Assembly: GCA_011774835.1 (NCBI GenBank)
Contig: JAACAK010000036.1
Span: 1 to 64,000, forward strand
Origin: Candidatus Kutchimonas denitrificans
GTDB lineage: Bacteria; Gemmatimonadota; Gemmatimonadetes; Palauibacterales; KS3-K002
DNA length: 64,000 nucleotides
Reading direction: 5' to 3'
Shown: in pieces, positions 54,584 to 63,718 of the stretch
How positions within the stretch are numbered: the first letter of the stretch is position 1
How the letters are laid out: the number at the start of each line of letters is the position of its first letter
The notes under the pieces: model-generated
Database searches by the model: none
Seen by the model: only the letters and a program-made list of their open reading frames with translations
What the model was told of the DNA's origin: nothing
Position numbers and translations under genes: made by a program

Positions 54584-55768
54584 TCAGTCATAATAGGGTG
54601 CCGGGCGCTGTCCGGCATCCTCGGGCGGCTCGGCGTAGACGTCCTCGAGCGCCTCGTCCGGCCGCGGCATGTTCTCCCGACTGGCCAGCGCCTCTTCCGC
54701 CGCCTCCTCCACCTCGGCCACCACCGACGCCTCGCAATCCGCCAACCGCTCACGGTTCGAGCTCTCCGCCGCGCCGGGGTCCACGCGAGCGCCGCTGTTC
54801 AGATCCAACGAGCAGCCGACGAGCCACTCCTCGAAACAGCCGATCGGGTCGCGCCGGCCCCAATACGCGAACGTGTCGTCGCTAAAGAGCTGGCGTGCCT
54901 CCGCCTCGTCGTGGGTGGCGTGTCCGCCCATCCGGAAGGTCTCGGCGGCGAGGAAGACCGGGCCCACGCCCGAGCGACAGCGCTCCGCCGCCCAGCGGGT
55001 GGCCGCGTAGGCATCCAGAACGTGGTTGCCATCGAACGAAGCGGCGGCCGCACCGTAAAGGCGACCCCAATCGGCGAAGCCATCCGCCGCATGGTGTTGC
55101 TCGAGATGCGTTCCCAGCGCCACCTGATTGTTCTGGATGATGTAGATGACGGGCAGCCGTCGGACGGCCGCCAGGTTGAACGCCTCGTGCACACTACCGG
55201 TCTTGGTCGCGCCGTCGCCCACCCAGGTGAGGGCGAGCCGCCTGGCTCGCCGCATCCTGAAAGCCAGGCCATAACCGGCGATCACCGGAGCCAGACCGCT
55301 CACCATGCTGATCGGCGCCACCACGCCGTGGGCCCGCGAGCCGATGTGGAGATCGCGACCGCGCGACGGCGAGTCGGCGCTGGCCAGGTAGCCGCGGAAC
55401 ATGTCGCTCAACGGCATCCCCATCTCGTGGCAGGCGCCGGCGTTGCGGATCATCGGGCCGACCACATCGCTTTCCGGGCCGCTCCGCTCGAGCGCATGCA
55501 CCGGGCCTATGGTCGTCGCCTCCTCTCCGGTCCCCAGCCAGGCCTTGGAGATCACGCCCTGGCGGACCCAGCGCTTCAGCGAGATGTCGTGAAGCCGAAA
55601 ACGGAGCAGCCCCCGGTACAGGTCCAGCAGGCGCCCTGCGTCGAGCTCCTCCACGTAGCCGCGACGGGTCGGATCGCGCTCGATCTTCTCCCGATACTCG
55701 CGCATCACGTCGGGATCGGGGGACCAGTCGACGTACTCGGGCGGTTCGAATGCCGGATAGCGTTTCAT
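54584..55768 (-). CDS. Thiamine-dependent 2-oxoacid dehydrogenase E1 alpha subunit
   Basis: GTGEEATTIGPVHAL, GYGLAFRMRR, WVGDGATKTGSVHEAFNLAAV (ThDP motif), FRMGGHATHDEAEA. Confidence 0.9.
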   Translation of the reverse strand: MKRYPAFEPPEYVDWSPDPDVMREYREKIERDPTRRGYVEELDAGRLLDLYRGLLRFRLHDISLKRWVRQGVISKAWLGTGEEATTIGPVHALERSGPESDVVGPMIRNAGACHEMGMPLSDMFRGYLASADSPSRGRDLHIGSRAHGVVAPISMVSGLAPVIAGYGLAFRMRRARRLALTWVGDGATKTGSVHEAFNLAAVRRLPVIYIIQNNQVALGTHLEQHHAADGFADWGRLYGAAAASFDGNHVLDAYAATRWAAERCRSGVGPVFLAAETFRMGGHATHDEAEARQLFSDDTFAYWGRRDPIGCFEEWLVGCSLDLNSGARVDPGAAESSNRERLADCEASVVAEVEEAAEEALASRENMPRPDEALEDVYAEPPEDAGQRPAPYYD

Positions 55769-55836
55769 GGATCAGCCGGCGGGAGCTCGCGAACTCGGTG
55801 TCGGATCGGGTCGCGGTGAAAGCCTTTCCAGGTCGC

Positions 55837-56028
55837 TCACGCCGGGTTCGCGGCTCGGATCTCGACCAGGTCCGCCGATTCCACGACCTGTCCGGGGAAC
55901 CTCTCCGCGGTGCGGGTCAGCGCCTCGCGGATGTCGGGCGCTTCGATCTCGAAGACCTCGTAGCCCGCGGCTCCGTCACTGCGGTGGCGGATCGTGACCC
56001 GATATAGTTCGGCGCTCTCAGCGTTCAT
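55837..56028 (-). CDS. Small hypothetical protein
   Basis: 63-aa ORF, YRVTIRHRSDGAAGYEVFEIEAPDIREALTRTAERFPG. Confidence 0.5.
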   Translation of the reverse strand: MNAESAELYRVTIRHRSDGAAGYEVFEIEAPDIREALTRTAERFPGQVVESADLVEIRAANPA

Positions 56029-56134
56029 GGCCTGGCGTCCGTGTGCGATTCCCGGAGCGGACCGCGCATCACGGTCCTCCGCTATGACCCCGGCGGCGCG
56101 GACTGCGGGTTCGACCGCCGCCAGGTCGGCGAGC

Positions 56135-56422
56135 TCAGCCGCGACTCTCCTCCTCCAGGATCGCCTTGAAGATCTTGCGCTGAAGCTCCGGCGGCGCCTT
56201 GGTCCTCCCCTGCTGCTTCAAGAATCGCAGGAAAGCCGCCTCGAAGTTGTAGCGCGGATAGCAACGCTGGCACTTCTCGAGGTGCCCGCGGATCCGCTCG
56301 ATCTTCTCGTCGTCCAGCTCGCCGTCTATGTACTCGTAAAGCTGCGCCATCACCTCGGCACAGTCGATGCCCCCGGGCGACGGCATCATCTTCCCCACCA
56401 GTGACTGCCAGAGCCCCGTCAT
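56135..56422 (-). CDS. RsrA-like zinc-binding anti-sigma factor
   Basis: DCAEVMAQLYEYIDGELDDEKIERIRGHLEKCQRC (C..HxxxCxxC); overlaps the sigma gene stop. Confidence 0.88.
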   Translation of the reverse strand: MTGLWQSLVGKMMPSPGGIDCAEVMAQLYEYIDGELDDEKIERIRGHLEKCQRCYPRYNFEAAFLRFLKQQGRTKAPPELQRKIFKAILEEESRG

Positions 56423-56976
56423 GATCGGATGTATCCCATCTCCAAGGCGTAATCGTACAGCCGCTGCTGCAGACGGCGGCGACCACGGAAAAGGCGGGAT
56501 TTCACCGTGCCCACCGGCAGATCAAGTATCTCAGCGATCTCCGCGTAGCTCAAGCCCTCAACATCGCTCAGTACGACCGGCAATCTGAACTCCTCGGGCA
56601 AGTCCTGGATCGCGCGCTTCACTTCTTCGTCCACGATGAAACGAAAGAACGTTCCCTCGGGATCCCGGTCCTTGATCGCCTCGAACACGTTGATTTCCTG
56701 CACTGCCTCGAACTCGACCTTGCTCGGTCGCCGGCTCTCACGACGGAACTGGTTGATGAACGTGTTGCGCAAAATCGTCACGAGCCACGCCCGGCAATTC
56801 GTGCCGGGCTCGTACTTGTCCCACGACCGGTACGCTTTCGTCACCGTGTCCTGCACCAAGTCCTCGGCGTCCGACGCGTTGCCGGTTAGCCGCAGCGCGA
56901 CGTTGTAGAGCGTGTCGAGGTGGACCAGCGCCTCGCGCTCAAAATGCTCCCGTTTGGAGGCCGGCTGTCGAGACAT
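56419..56976 (-). CDS. ECF RNA polymerase sigma factor (SigR/RpoE-like)
   Basis: LVHLDTLYNVALRLTGNASDAEDLVQDTVTKAYRSWDKYEPGTNCRAWLVTILRNTFIN; SYAEIAEILDLPVGTVKSRLFRGRRRLQ. Confidence 0.95.
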   Translation of the reverse strand: MSRQPASKREHFEREALVHLDTLYNVALRLTGNASDAEDLVQDTVTKAYRSWDKYEPGTNCRAWLVTILRNTFINQFRRESRRPSKVEFEAVQEINVFEAIKDRDPEGTFFRFIVDEEVKRAIQDLPEEFRLPVVLSDVEGLSYAEIAEILDLPVGTVKSRLFRGRRRLQQRLYDYALEMGYIRS

Positions 56977-57407
56977 CTTCCCCTAGATGGTTGGTTTCGG
57001 CACACGACCCGCTATCTAACCGCCCGGTCGCCGTTAGGCAACGGCGGTGGCAGCCGACGACGGGCGCCGCCCCGGCGGCCGGGGCGCGTGACTCGTGGCA
57101 ATGTCTGTTCGCTAGACACCGATTCTTCGCCAGCCTCCGGATTTTGGCTTTTGTGACTCGGTTCGGCATTGGGATTCGGTGACACTCTATTCTGTGAAGG
57201 TCTTATCAACTATGTTGTGGCAGAACTCACGGTCCACGCTTGTGTCCGTGCGAGTTCCACGTTAGGATGGGTATTATTAGCCAGTAGCTATGAAAGCGGC
57301 GATCCGGCGATCAGTGGACCGGCACCGCCGTACTGCAATCTGGCAACTCTCCCGCGTCGCGGGCCGGCCCCGAGTTGCCAGGCCACGTCACCACGAGGAG
57401 GGATACG

Positions 57408-58109
57408 ATGCGATTTGGTCAGCGCCCGATGGGAGTGCTGAAGAGTCTGACGCTCTCCCAGCTCGATGACCTGAAAGCAGTCGGGTCCGTGCGCAATTAC
57501 CGGAAGAACGAGAGCATATTCGAACTCGGACAGCCCACCGATGCCATTTACTTCGTGATGCGGGGCCGGGTGCGGCTGCGCGACCGGGACTGGGAGGGTC
57601 GCGACATCACGGTGACGTTCGCGGCCGAGGGTGAAGCCTTCGGCTTCGAAGCGCTGGCAGGAACGCCGCGACGCGTGGTTTCAGCCACCGCCGCCGAGTC
57701 GAGCGAGCTTCTCTCTATCTCGACCGGAGCCCTGACCGACATACTGGCGCGGGATGACATCCTCACTCGCCATCTGTTGCGTGAATCGGCAGCGCTGATG
57801 ATCCATATGCAGGAGCGGATCAAGATGCTGGCGTTTCTGGACGTGCCGTCTCGATTGGCGGGCACCATACTGTGGCTGGCGGATCGCTACGGCCAGCGCA
57901 ACGAGGCGGGTCTCGAGGTCCCCTATTGGTTCACGCATCAGGAGATGGCAGACCTAATCGGCTCGACACGCGAAACCGTCACCACGGTGCTGGCGGACTT
58001 CAAGCGCTCCGGCCTGATCGACAGCCGCAATCATCACTTTGTCGTGCTCGATCGCCCGGCGGTGGTCAATCGAATCCGGTTGCCGGAGTTCGGCGCGAAG
58101 GTTGAGTAG
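57408..58109 (+). CDS. Crp/Fnr family transcriptional regulator
   Basis: cNMP-fold IFELGQPTDAIYFVMRGRVRL; HTH FTHQEMADLIGSTRETVTTVLADFKRSGLI. Confidence 0.93.
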   Translation: MRFGQRPMGVLKSLTLSQLDDLKAVGSVRNYRKNESIFELGQPTDAIYFVMRGRVRLRDRDWEGRDITVTFAAEGEAFGFEALAGTPRRVVSATAAESSELLSISTGALTDILARDDILTRHLLRESAALMIHMQERIKMLAFLDVPSRLAGTILWLADRYGQRNEAGLEVPYWFTHQEMADLIGSTRETVTTVLADFKRSGLIDSRNHHFVVLDRPAVVNRIRLPEFGAKVE

Positions 58110-58932
58110 CGGCGCGGACCGGCTGGAGCTCCGGCACGCGGTCGAAAGACACTACGATTCGCTGGCGTTTCTCTACCGGCTCTTTTGGGGCGAGCACGTC
58201 CACCACGGGCTGTGGCCAGTGCGTGGCGGCTCGCCCAAGGACGCTCAGGTTCGCCTGGTATCGCATCTGGCCCAGCGCGCCGGGATCGCCGGCGGCGAGC
58301 GCGTGCTCGACGTTGGTTGCGGCTACGGTGCGGCCGCGCGCTGGCTCGCTGCCAACCACGAATGCTGTGTCATCGGCATCACGATCAGCCGGGCTCAGGC
58401 CCGGCAGGCGCGGCGGCGCAATCGCCGCGATGGTCGAGATGACGCGGTAGCGATCATTCGCGGCGACGCCGCCGCGCTCCCCGTCTGCGAGCGCCGCTTC
58501 GATATCGTCTGGGTGATCGAGTGCCTCGAGCATCTGGCGGAAAAGGGGGAATTCATCCGGCGGGCCACCCGGACCCTGGTCCCCGGTGGCCGGCTGGCCC
58601 TCTGCAGCTGGCAAGACGGCGGCCGCGGCGACGGGCTGGTCGAGGCGGTCTGCGACGCGTTCCTCTGTCCTTCGCTGGCGACGGCGGCGGAATACCGCGC
58701 CTGGTGCGAGACGGCGGGTCTCGAGATCCGCTGTCAGGAAGACCTTACGGCCAGGGTGCTGGATACCTGGAAGGTTCTGGTGCGTCGCGTCAGCCGGCCG
58801 TGGGCGCGGCCGCTGCGCTGGCTGGTGGGGCACGACGTCCGCCGTTTCGTCGACGGTTTTCCGATCATCGCCCGGGCCTACGAGACCGGGGCGATGACCT
58901 ATGGTCTGCTGGTCGCTCGACAGCCGGCGTGA
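58102..58932 (+). CDS. SAM-dependent methyltransferase (tocopherol/cyclopropane-type class I)
   Basis: HYDSLAFLYRLFWGEHVHHGLW, ERVLDVGCGYGAAARWLA, GITISRAQA; overlaps the crp stop (TTGAGTAG). Confidence 0.88.
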   Translation: MSSGADRLELRHAVERHYDSLAFLYRLFWGEHVHHGLWPVRGGSPKDAQVRLVSHLAQRAGIAGGERVLDVGCGYGAAARWLAANHECCVIGITISRAQARQARRRNRRDGRDDAVAIIRGDAAALPVCERRFDIVWVIECLEHLAEKGEFIRRATRTLVPGGRLALCSWQDGGRGDGLVEAVCDAFLCPSLATAAEYRAWCETAGLEIRCQEDLTARVLDTWKVLVRRVSRPWARPLRWLVGHDVRRFVDGFPIIARAYETGAMTYGLLVARQPA

Positions 58933-58978
58933 ACTCGGGATCTCCGAGCGCACCCCTCTTCATGAGCAACACCCTCGT

Positions 58979-59407
58979 TCACGGCAAGCCGCGAACCCGC
59001 CCCTGATAAACCACCCGGCCACCGGGGCCTTCCCGTAGCTCGAAGCTCGTGGTGATGCCGTCGTACTCTATGTGGCCCCGGTACCTGGGCCCGCAGCGTA
59101 CCCGCAGGTTCAGGACGACGGGCCGCTTGTCGAACCGCTTCATATAGTAGTTGCGAAGCCGCAGCATCCCCAACAACCCGACGGCCCGACACTCGGCTTC
59201 GCTGGAAACTTCGACCAGATAATCCAACTCGCCGCTCGGGCCGCCCATACTGGTACCCAGCGATGGCCAGCTGAAGCGCGCCGTATCCACGGCGGCCAAG
59301 TCGTCTTGTGTAACATCGAAAGGAAGCTGGGCCCGCGCCGCGGCCGGTTCGAAAAGCAGGATGGGTGCGATCAGCGCGAGGGCTTTGAGCCGAAGTCGTC
59401 CGTTCAC
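58979..59407 (-). CDS. Exported hypothetical protein
   Basis: GTG start, signal peptide ALALIAPILLFEPAAARAQ; KRPVVLNLRVRCGPRYRGHIEYDG. Confidence 0.55.
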   Translation of the reverse strand: MNGRLRLKALALIAPILLFEPAAARAQLPFDVTQDDLAAVDTARFSWPSLGTSMGGPSGELDYLVEVSSEAECRAVGLLGMLRLRNYYMKRFDKRPVVLNLRVRCGPRYRGHIEYDGITTSFELREGPGGRVVYQGRVRGLP

Positions 59408-59532
59408 CTGATCCTCACTCTGCCGGTGGGGGGTCCAAGTGCCGGAACCTAGCACGATCGGGGGAGCGATGGCAGGGGGCGGGTGGGGGCCGGTGGGGCG
59501 GGGGTTTCTGGGGCGGATCGACCGTGCGGTCT

Positions 59533-59766
59533 TCAGCCGTCGCCGTTTCCGTGTCCTTTGATCTCGGCGATCACATCCTCCAGCAGCTTCCCAGCCCGCG
59601 AAATGCTCTCGCCGTTCAGTTTTCCACTGCGCACGAACGCGGCATCGGCGGCTGCCGCATTCAGGTTTCGATATGCCTCCAGCGTTCGGCGTGCCAGCTC
59701 GCGCAGCCGCTGCCCTTCCTGTCTCATGCGGTTCTTCTGCACCTCGTGCTCCTTCTCGTTAAGCAT
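59533..59766 (-). CDS. Small hypothetical protein
   Basis: 77-aa ORF overlapping the stop of the gene upstream of it; charged helical. Confidence 0.5.
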   Translation of the reverse strand: MLNEKEHEVQKNRMRQEGQRLRELARRTLEAYRNLNAAAADAAFVRSGKLNGESISRAGKLLEDVIAEIKGHGNGDG

Positions 59767-60724
59767 CTACACCCCACGCCGCGGCGACCTGCGCCGTTCC
59801 CGCAGCCCGGGCCTGATTGAGAGCACGGCTGGCCGCGGCGAGCAGCAGTTCGGGACAGGCCTGGACCTGGCCGTTGCGGCCCTCGATGCCCGCAACGCCC
59901 GCACTGAACGTCACCGGCGAGCTCCCCTCCAGGTGCTTCGATAGGCCCAGCGCGGTGAATCGTTCGGCGAATCGCACGGCGCCGCGTGGAGGTGTGTGCG
60001 GCGCGAGCACCATGAACTTCAGCGGTTCCAGATGGCCGACGATGTCGGAGTTACGTGTCGAGTGATGCAGTGCGAGCGAGAACTTGCGGCCCGCATCCAG
60101 CATGATCGCCGCGTCGTCGTCGCTGCCGTTCAGCGACTGGTCGGACGCGAACAGCACGCAGGAGAGCGGGTCGTTCATGCGTTGGGCCAGCGCCGCCAGC
60201 TCCCGCAGTCGCCGCTTCATCCCCAGCGACGTGTAATGGCCGGTCTCCACATCCACCAGCAAACCCGATTGCAGCCCATCGACATCCCGCTTGAGCCAGA
60301 CCCATGTGCCCAGCTTGGCCACCAGCTCACCCGAGTCGATCGGGAACTCGAACAGGTCCCAGAAGCCGTCCTCGTACGCCGCCAGACGAGATTCGTAAGA
60401 CATGGTCGAGTCGCAGACGCCGATCACCGGCATCGCCGCGCGGCGCTGCAACGCCCGGAGCTCACGGCTGACATCGAGCCGCGCCGACACCGGTATGCGC
60501 AGATCGTACAACACCGCGTCAACGCGACGGTCCGACAGAAACCCGGAGAGCGACGTCGGCCGCGGCCGCGCGCTCAGACGATAGCGGTCGCCTCGAAGCA
60601 GCGCATCCAGAGAGCTGATCAAGGACTCGTCCGTCGAGAACAGCGTGACGGCCGCGGGAACGCGCGGCGATGGCGAGCCTGCGGCATCGAGCGGCTGTCG
60701 ACCCTGAACGCTTCCCATGACCAT
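59759..60724 (-). CDS. Pseudo-receiver plus degenerate GGDEF-like domain protein
   Basis: VTLFSTDESLISSL...VDAVLYDLRIPVSARLDVSRELRALQ; later PVTFSAGVAGIEG...LLAAASRALNQARAAG typical of GGDEF C-terminal part. Confidence 0.65.
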   Translation of the reverse strand: MVMGSVQGRQPLDAAGSPSPRVPAAVTLFSTDESLISSLDALLRGDRYRLSARPRPTSLSGFLSDRRVDAVLYDLRIPVSARLDVSRELRALQRRAAMPVIGVCDSTMSYESRLAAYEDGFWDLFEFPIDSGELVAKLGTWVWLKRDVDGLQSGLLVDVETGHYTSLGMKRRLRELAALAQRMNDPLSCVLFASDQSLNGSDDDAAIMLDAGRKFSLALHHSTRNSDIVGHLEPLKFMVLAPHTPPRGAVRFAERFTALGLSKHLEGSSPVTFSAGVAGIEGRNGQVQACPELLLAAASRALNQARAAGTAQVAAAWGVDA

Positions 60725-60928
60725 CGTTCGTCTCCCTGAGGCAGCGGGATGAGGACCGATGGGTCGGGCTGCAAGAGGTGAGCCCGGCGACCGGCCCGTC
60801 GAGCCGGCCCCGTAAGTAGCCTCTGTTCGGAGGCTTAGATGAGAGGCGGAGAGGCACGCCCTCGTCGACGGCCGGCAATTCCTGCCGTCGCGATGCAAAG
60901 ATTTCTCTTTCTGAAAGAAGCTATGGGC

Positions 60929-61210
60929 TCAACCGGCCTGTCCCCTGGCCTGGTCGAAGATCGGTCGCAACGCTGCTTGCCAGCGACCCGCCAGCTCCTC
61001 GTCATCCGGGTCGTCCAGGTAAGCGTCCACCAGGTCCACGTCGAGCTCTGCGTGGGTGAACGGGTGCGAATGGACTCGCAGCTTCCAGCTCTCCCCCGGT
61101 TCGGCGTCCGCGGCGGGCGCCCGCGGCGTGACGTTCCAGTAGCCGCCCCAGCCGCGGAAGGTGTCCATCACGGCGTCGCGCACCTTCTTGCTCCGATCAT
61201 CCATCCGCAA
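60929..61210 (-). CDS. Hypothetical protein
   Basis: 93-aa ORF 7 bp from the b561-like gene, same strand. Confidence 0.5.
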   Translation of the reverse strand: MRMDDRSKKVRDAVMDTFRGWGGYWNVTPRAPAADAEPGESWKLRVHSHPFTHAELDVDLVDAYLDDPDDEELAGRWQAALRPIFDQARGQAG

Positions 61211-61216
61211 ACCTCT

Positions 61217-61750
61217 TCATCGTTTGCCGGCCATGATCTCGGCACCCGAGTCCGCATCGACTCCGTCGCCTGGTTCGCTCGCTCCCCAGCGCACGCCGAT
61301 GCGGCTTCGCCGCTCGAGACCGTTCCGCGCTGCACGCTCCCGCATCGCCAACTGGTGGGCCGCCAGCCCCAGAAGGAAGAGCCCGCTGGTCACGATGTGT
61401 AGCACGGCCACGAATCGGAGCCACCCCGGAGCGGTGACGACCTGGATCAGATAACCGCTCGCTACCATCGGAATGCTCACCAGAGCGGTGACGATTCCAC
61501 TGCGGCGCCCGCGTGGCAAGCCCTCCCGGTAGTGCGCCCAGATGTGTCGAAACGTGATCATGCCCAGAGCGAAGATCAGCGCCGGCGCCGCCAGGATATG
61601 GGCCTTGAGGAACAGCGGCTGAAGCGGGTGGTTCACCACCGACCAGGGGTCGTCGGAAGTCAGCAGGTACTTCGTCCAGAGCAACCCGATTCCGGTGAGC
61701 CCCGTCAGGAAGGCCGTGCCGAAAACCGCCCACTTCTCGAATCGGCTCAT
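61217..61750 (-). CDS. Four-TM b-type cytochrome-like membrane protein (DUF4405/b561-like)
   Basis: Four TM helices with His pairs: LFLKAHILAAPALIFALGMITFRHIWAHY and AVLHIVTSGLFLLGLAAHQL. Confidence 0.65.
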   Translation of the reverse strand: MSRFEKWAVFGTAFLTGLTGIGLLWTKYLLTSDDPWSVVNHPLQPLFLKAHILAAPALIFALGMITFRHIWAHYREGLPRGRRSGIVTALVSIPMVASGYLIQVVTAPGWLRFVAVLHIVTSGLFLLGLAAHQLAMRERAARNGLERRSRIGVRWGASEPGDGVDADSGAEIMAGKR

Positions 61751-62349
61751 CGCCCCTCCCGCTCCAACCGTATCTCCTGCCCTTCCGGACCGGCGGCGTC
61801 GAGGGGATCGATCACCTGGTGAAGGGCGAGGACGCGACGCGACGCGCCGGTGATCGCCCTCGAGGTCAGTGTGGCCCCCGTCATGTTCACGATCGATCCC
61901 TTCACCGAAAGCTCATCGCTCAGCCGACGGCCCACGATCTGCTGTAGCCAGCTCGTGGGTACGAGGTACTCGGGCGGCTCCTTGAAGGCGAGGATCTCGA
62001 TCCGCTCGATGCGCGCCTCGGGAGTCACGACGATCATCAGCACTTCGGGAAGGGTGCGAACCCGGTGGGCATCGAAGTAGGCCACACCCAGCGGCCGCCC
62101 CTCGAGCGTTCCCACGTAGTACGTTACCACGCGGCCTTCGATCTGCACTTCCTCACCCGCGAGCTCCCGGGCGCGTCCCAGGTCGGCGTCGCTGAGAAAC
62201 GCCGTCCGCCGCTCGATCTCCGCCGGCTCCGGGAAGGCGACGCGTAGCGCGTCCTCCTGTGTGAGATGCACCTGCGCCTCCGCCGACCCGGCGCACGCCA
62301 CGACGAGGGCTGAGAGAACGACGGACCTGCCGAAATCCGGACCCGTCAT
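61747..62349 (-). CDS. Exported FMN-binding domain protein, predicted flavinylation target
   Basis: Signal peptide; SIVNMTGATLTSRAIT (TGAT-x-T flavinylation motif); IVVTPEARIERIEILAFKEPPEY. Confidence 0.85.
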   Translation of the reverse strand: MTGPDFGRSVVLSALVVACAGSAEAQVHLTQEDALRVAFPEPAEIERRTAFLSDADLGRARELAGEEVQIEGRVVTYYVGTLEGRPLGVAYFDAHRVRTLPEVLMIVVTPEARIERIEILAFKEPPEYLVPTSWLQQIVGRRLSDELSVKGSIVNMTGATLTSRAITGASRRVLALHQVIDPLDAAGPEGQEIRLEREGR

Positions 62350-62350
62350 C

Positions 62351-63718
62351 TCAGAACATGTAGCCCAGGTTCACGTTGAACTGGTCCACCCCGGTATCCG
62401 CCTCGTTCTTCCTGATCTGGTAATCCGCCTTCACGACGATGTTCGGGATCGGGAACCAGGCGGCCCCCAGCGTGACGATCTGCTGGTCGTTGGCGGGGTT
62501 CGCGGAAAAGCCCGTCGGGACCCGGTCCTGCGTGTTCACCTGCTCGTAGCGTACGTAAGGCAACAGCCGCTGCCCCGTGCGCACGCTGCGCAGTAGGTCG
62601 TAACCACCCTCCAGATACCAGCCGATCAGCCGCTCGCCCACCGACGCGTTGCCGGTAAAGCCCTGCGCCTGGTTGATCTCCTCCACGTCGCTCACATCGG
62701 CCAGCGCCGCCAGCCCCCGCAGCCAGATCCCCCGGGCCCGGTACTGGGCGTGGCCTTCCCAGATGACCGTACGGGCATCGATGGTCGAACCGTCAATGGG
62801 AGACACCGCGCCCTGGCCCGAATTGCCCAGGTACACCGAGCTGCCGACCAGCAGCCCGAGGATACCCTCGAAGTCGACCCGGGCGACGGCGGCGAAATCC
62901 TCGGCCAGGGCCTTCGACCCCTTCTGCCGACCGCCCCGGAGCCCGGCCGCGCTGAAACCCGTGGCGTCCAGGCCATTCACCAGGTAGGCCCGATAGGAGA
63001 AGCCCTCCGCGCCACCAAAGAGCCCGACGCCGTTCTCGCGCCACGTGCTCGGTATGATGGCCCGTTCGGTCAGGGGCCGCTCGCTCCCCAGAAAGATCGG
63101 TGGCTCGTGGAGCTCGTTGAGCAGGCCCATCGGCACCAGCAGCAGACCGGCGCGGGCGCCCAGCGGCTCCGAGAACAGCCAGTCGATGTAGGCGAACTCC
63201 ACCGACACCGAACCATCTCCGCCGGTCGAGGCGTGCTCGAGCTCGATCTCCGAGTTGAACAGGAAGTCGCCGCCGAACTTGTACCCCACGTAGAACACGG
63301 CTCGCAGCGCGTCGAGCTGGTCCGTCGCCCCCGACGTCGAACCGTCTTCCCGCTCGGAAGCGAAGTTCTCGTACAGCAGCTCGCCGTAGCCGCCGATCGA
63401 CACGCCCTGGCCCGCCCGGTACACCCTGGATGCGGCGGGCCCGAGGCCGTAGAGGCCGCTGTCGGCCGGGACCACGACCTCCTGTCCCAGCTTGAGCTCC
63501 TCGATCTCGCGGGTGATCGCCTCGATCTGCATACGCAGCCGCGCGATCGCCGCGCTATCCTGCCCCTCCAGCTGTTGTCTGATCAGCTCGACCTGCCGCT
63601 CCAGCTCCCTCAGCCGCTCTTCCATATCCCGTTCCTGCGCCACCGCAGCCGTCGCCGTCAGCAGCACCGCCAGCAGCAGCGATGGCAGCGCCCTGCCGCA
63701 GATCCCGAACCTGTTCAC
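62351..63718 (-). CDS. Outer-membrane porin-like protein with N-terminal coiled coil
   Basis: Signal peptide, MEERLRELERQVELIRQQLEG coiled coil, barrel strands, terminal FNVNLGYMF. Confidence 0.85.
   Translation of the reverse strand: MNRFGICGRALPSLLLAVLLTATAAVAQERDMEERLRELERQVELIRQQLEGQDSAAIARLRMQIEAITREIEELKLGQEVVVPADSGLYGLGPAASRVYRAGQGVSIGGYGELLYENFASEREDGSTSGATDQLDALRAVFYVGYKFGGDFLFNSEIELEHASTGGDGSVSVEFAYIDWLFSEPLGARAGLLLVPMGLLNELHEPPIFLGSERPLTERAIIPSTWRENGVGLFGGAEGFSYRAYLVNGLDATGFSAAGLRGGRQKGSKALAEDFAAVARVDFEGILGLLVGSSVYLGNSGQGAVSPIDGSTIDARTVIWEGHAQYRARGIWLRGLAALADVSDVEEINQAQGFTGNASVGERLIGWYLEGGYDLLRSVRTGQRLLPYVRYEQVNTQDRVPTGFSANPANDQQIVTLGAAWFPIPNIVVKADYQIRKNEADTGVDQFNVNLGYMF

Noticed and set aside
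57029-57046. CGCCGTT-AGGC-AACGGCG hairpin upstream of the SigR-like gene
   Set aside because: Perfect 7-bp stem but short and without T-tract; not enough to assign a function.
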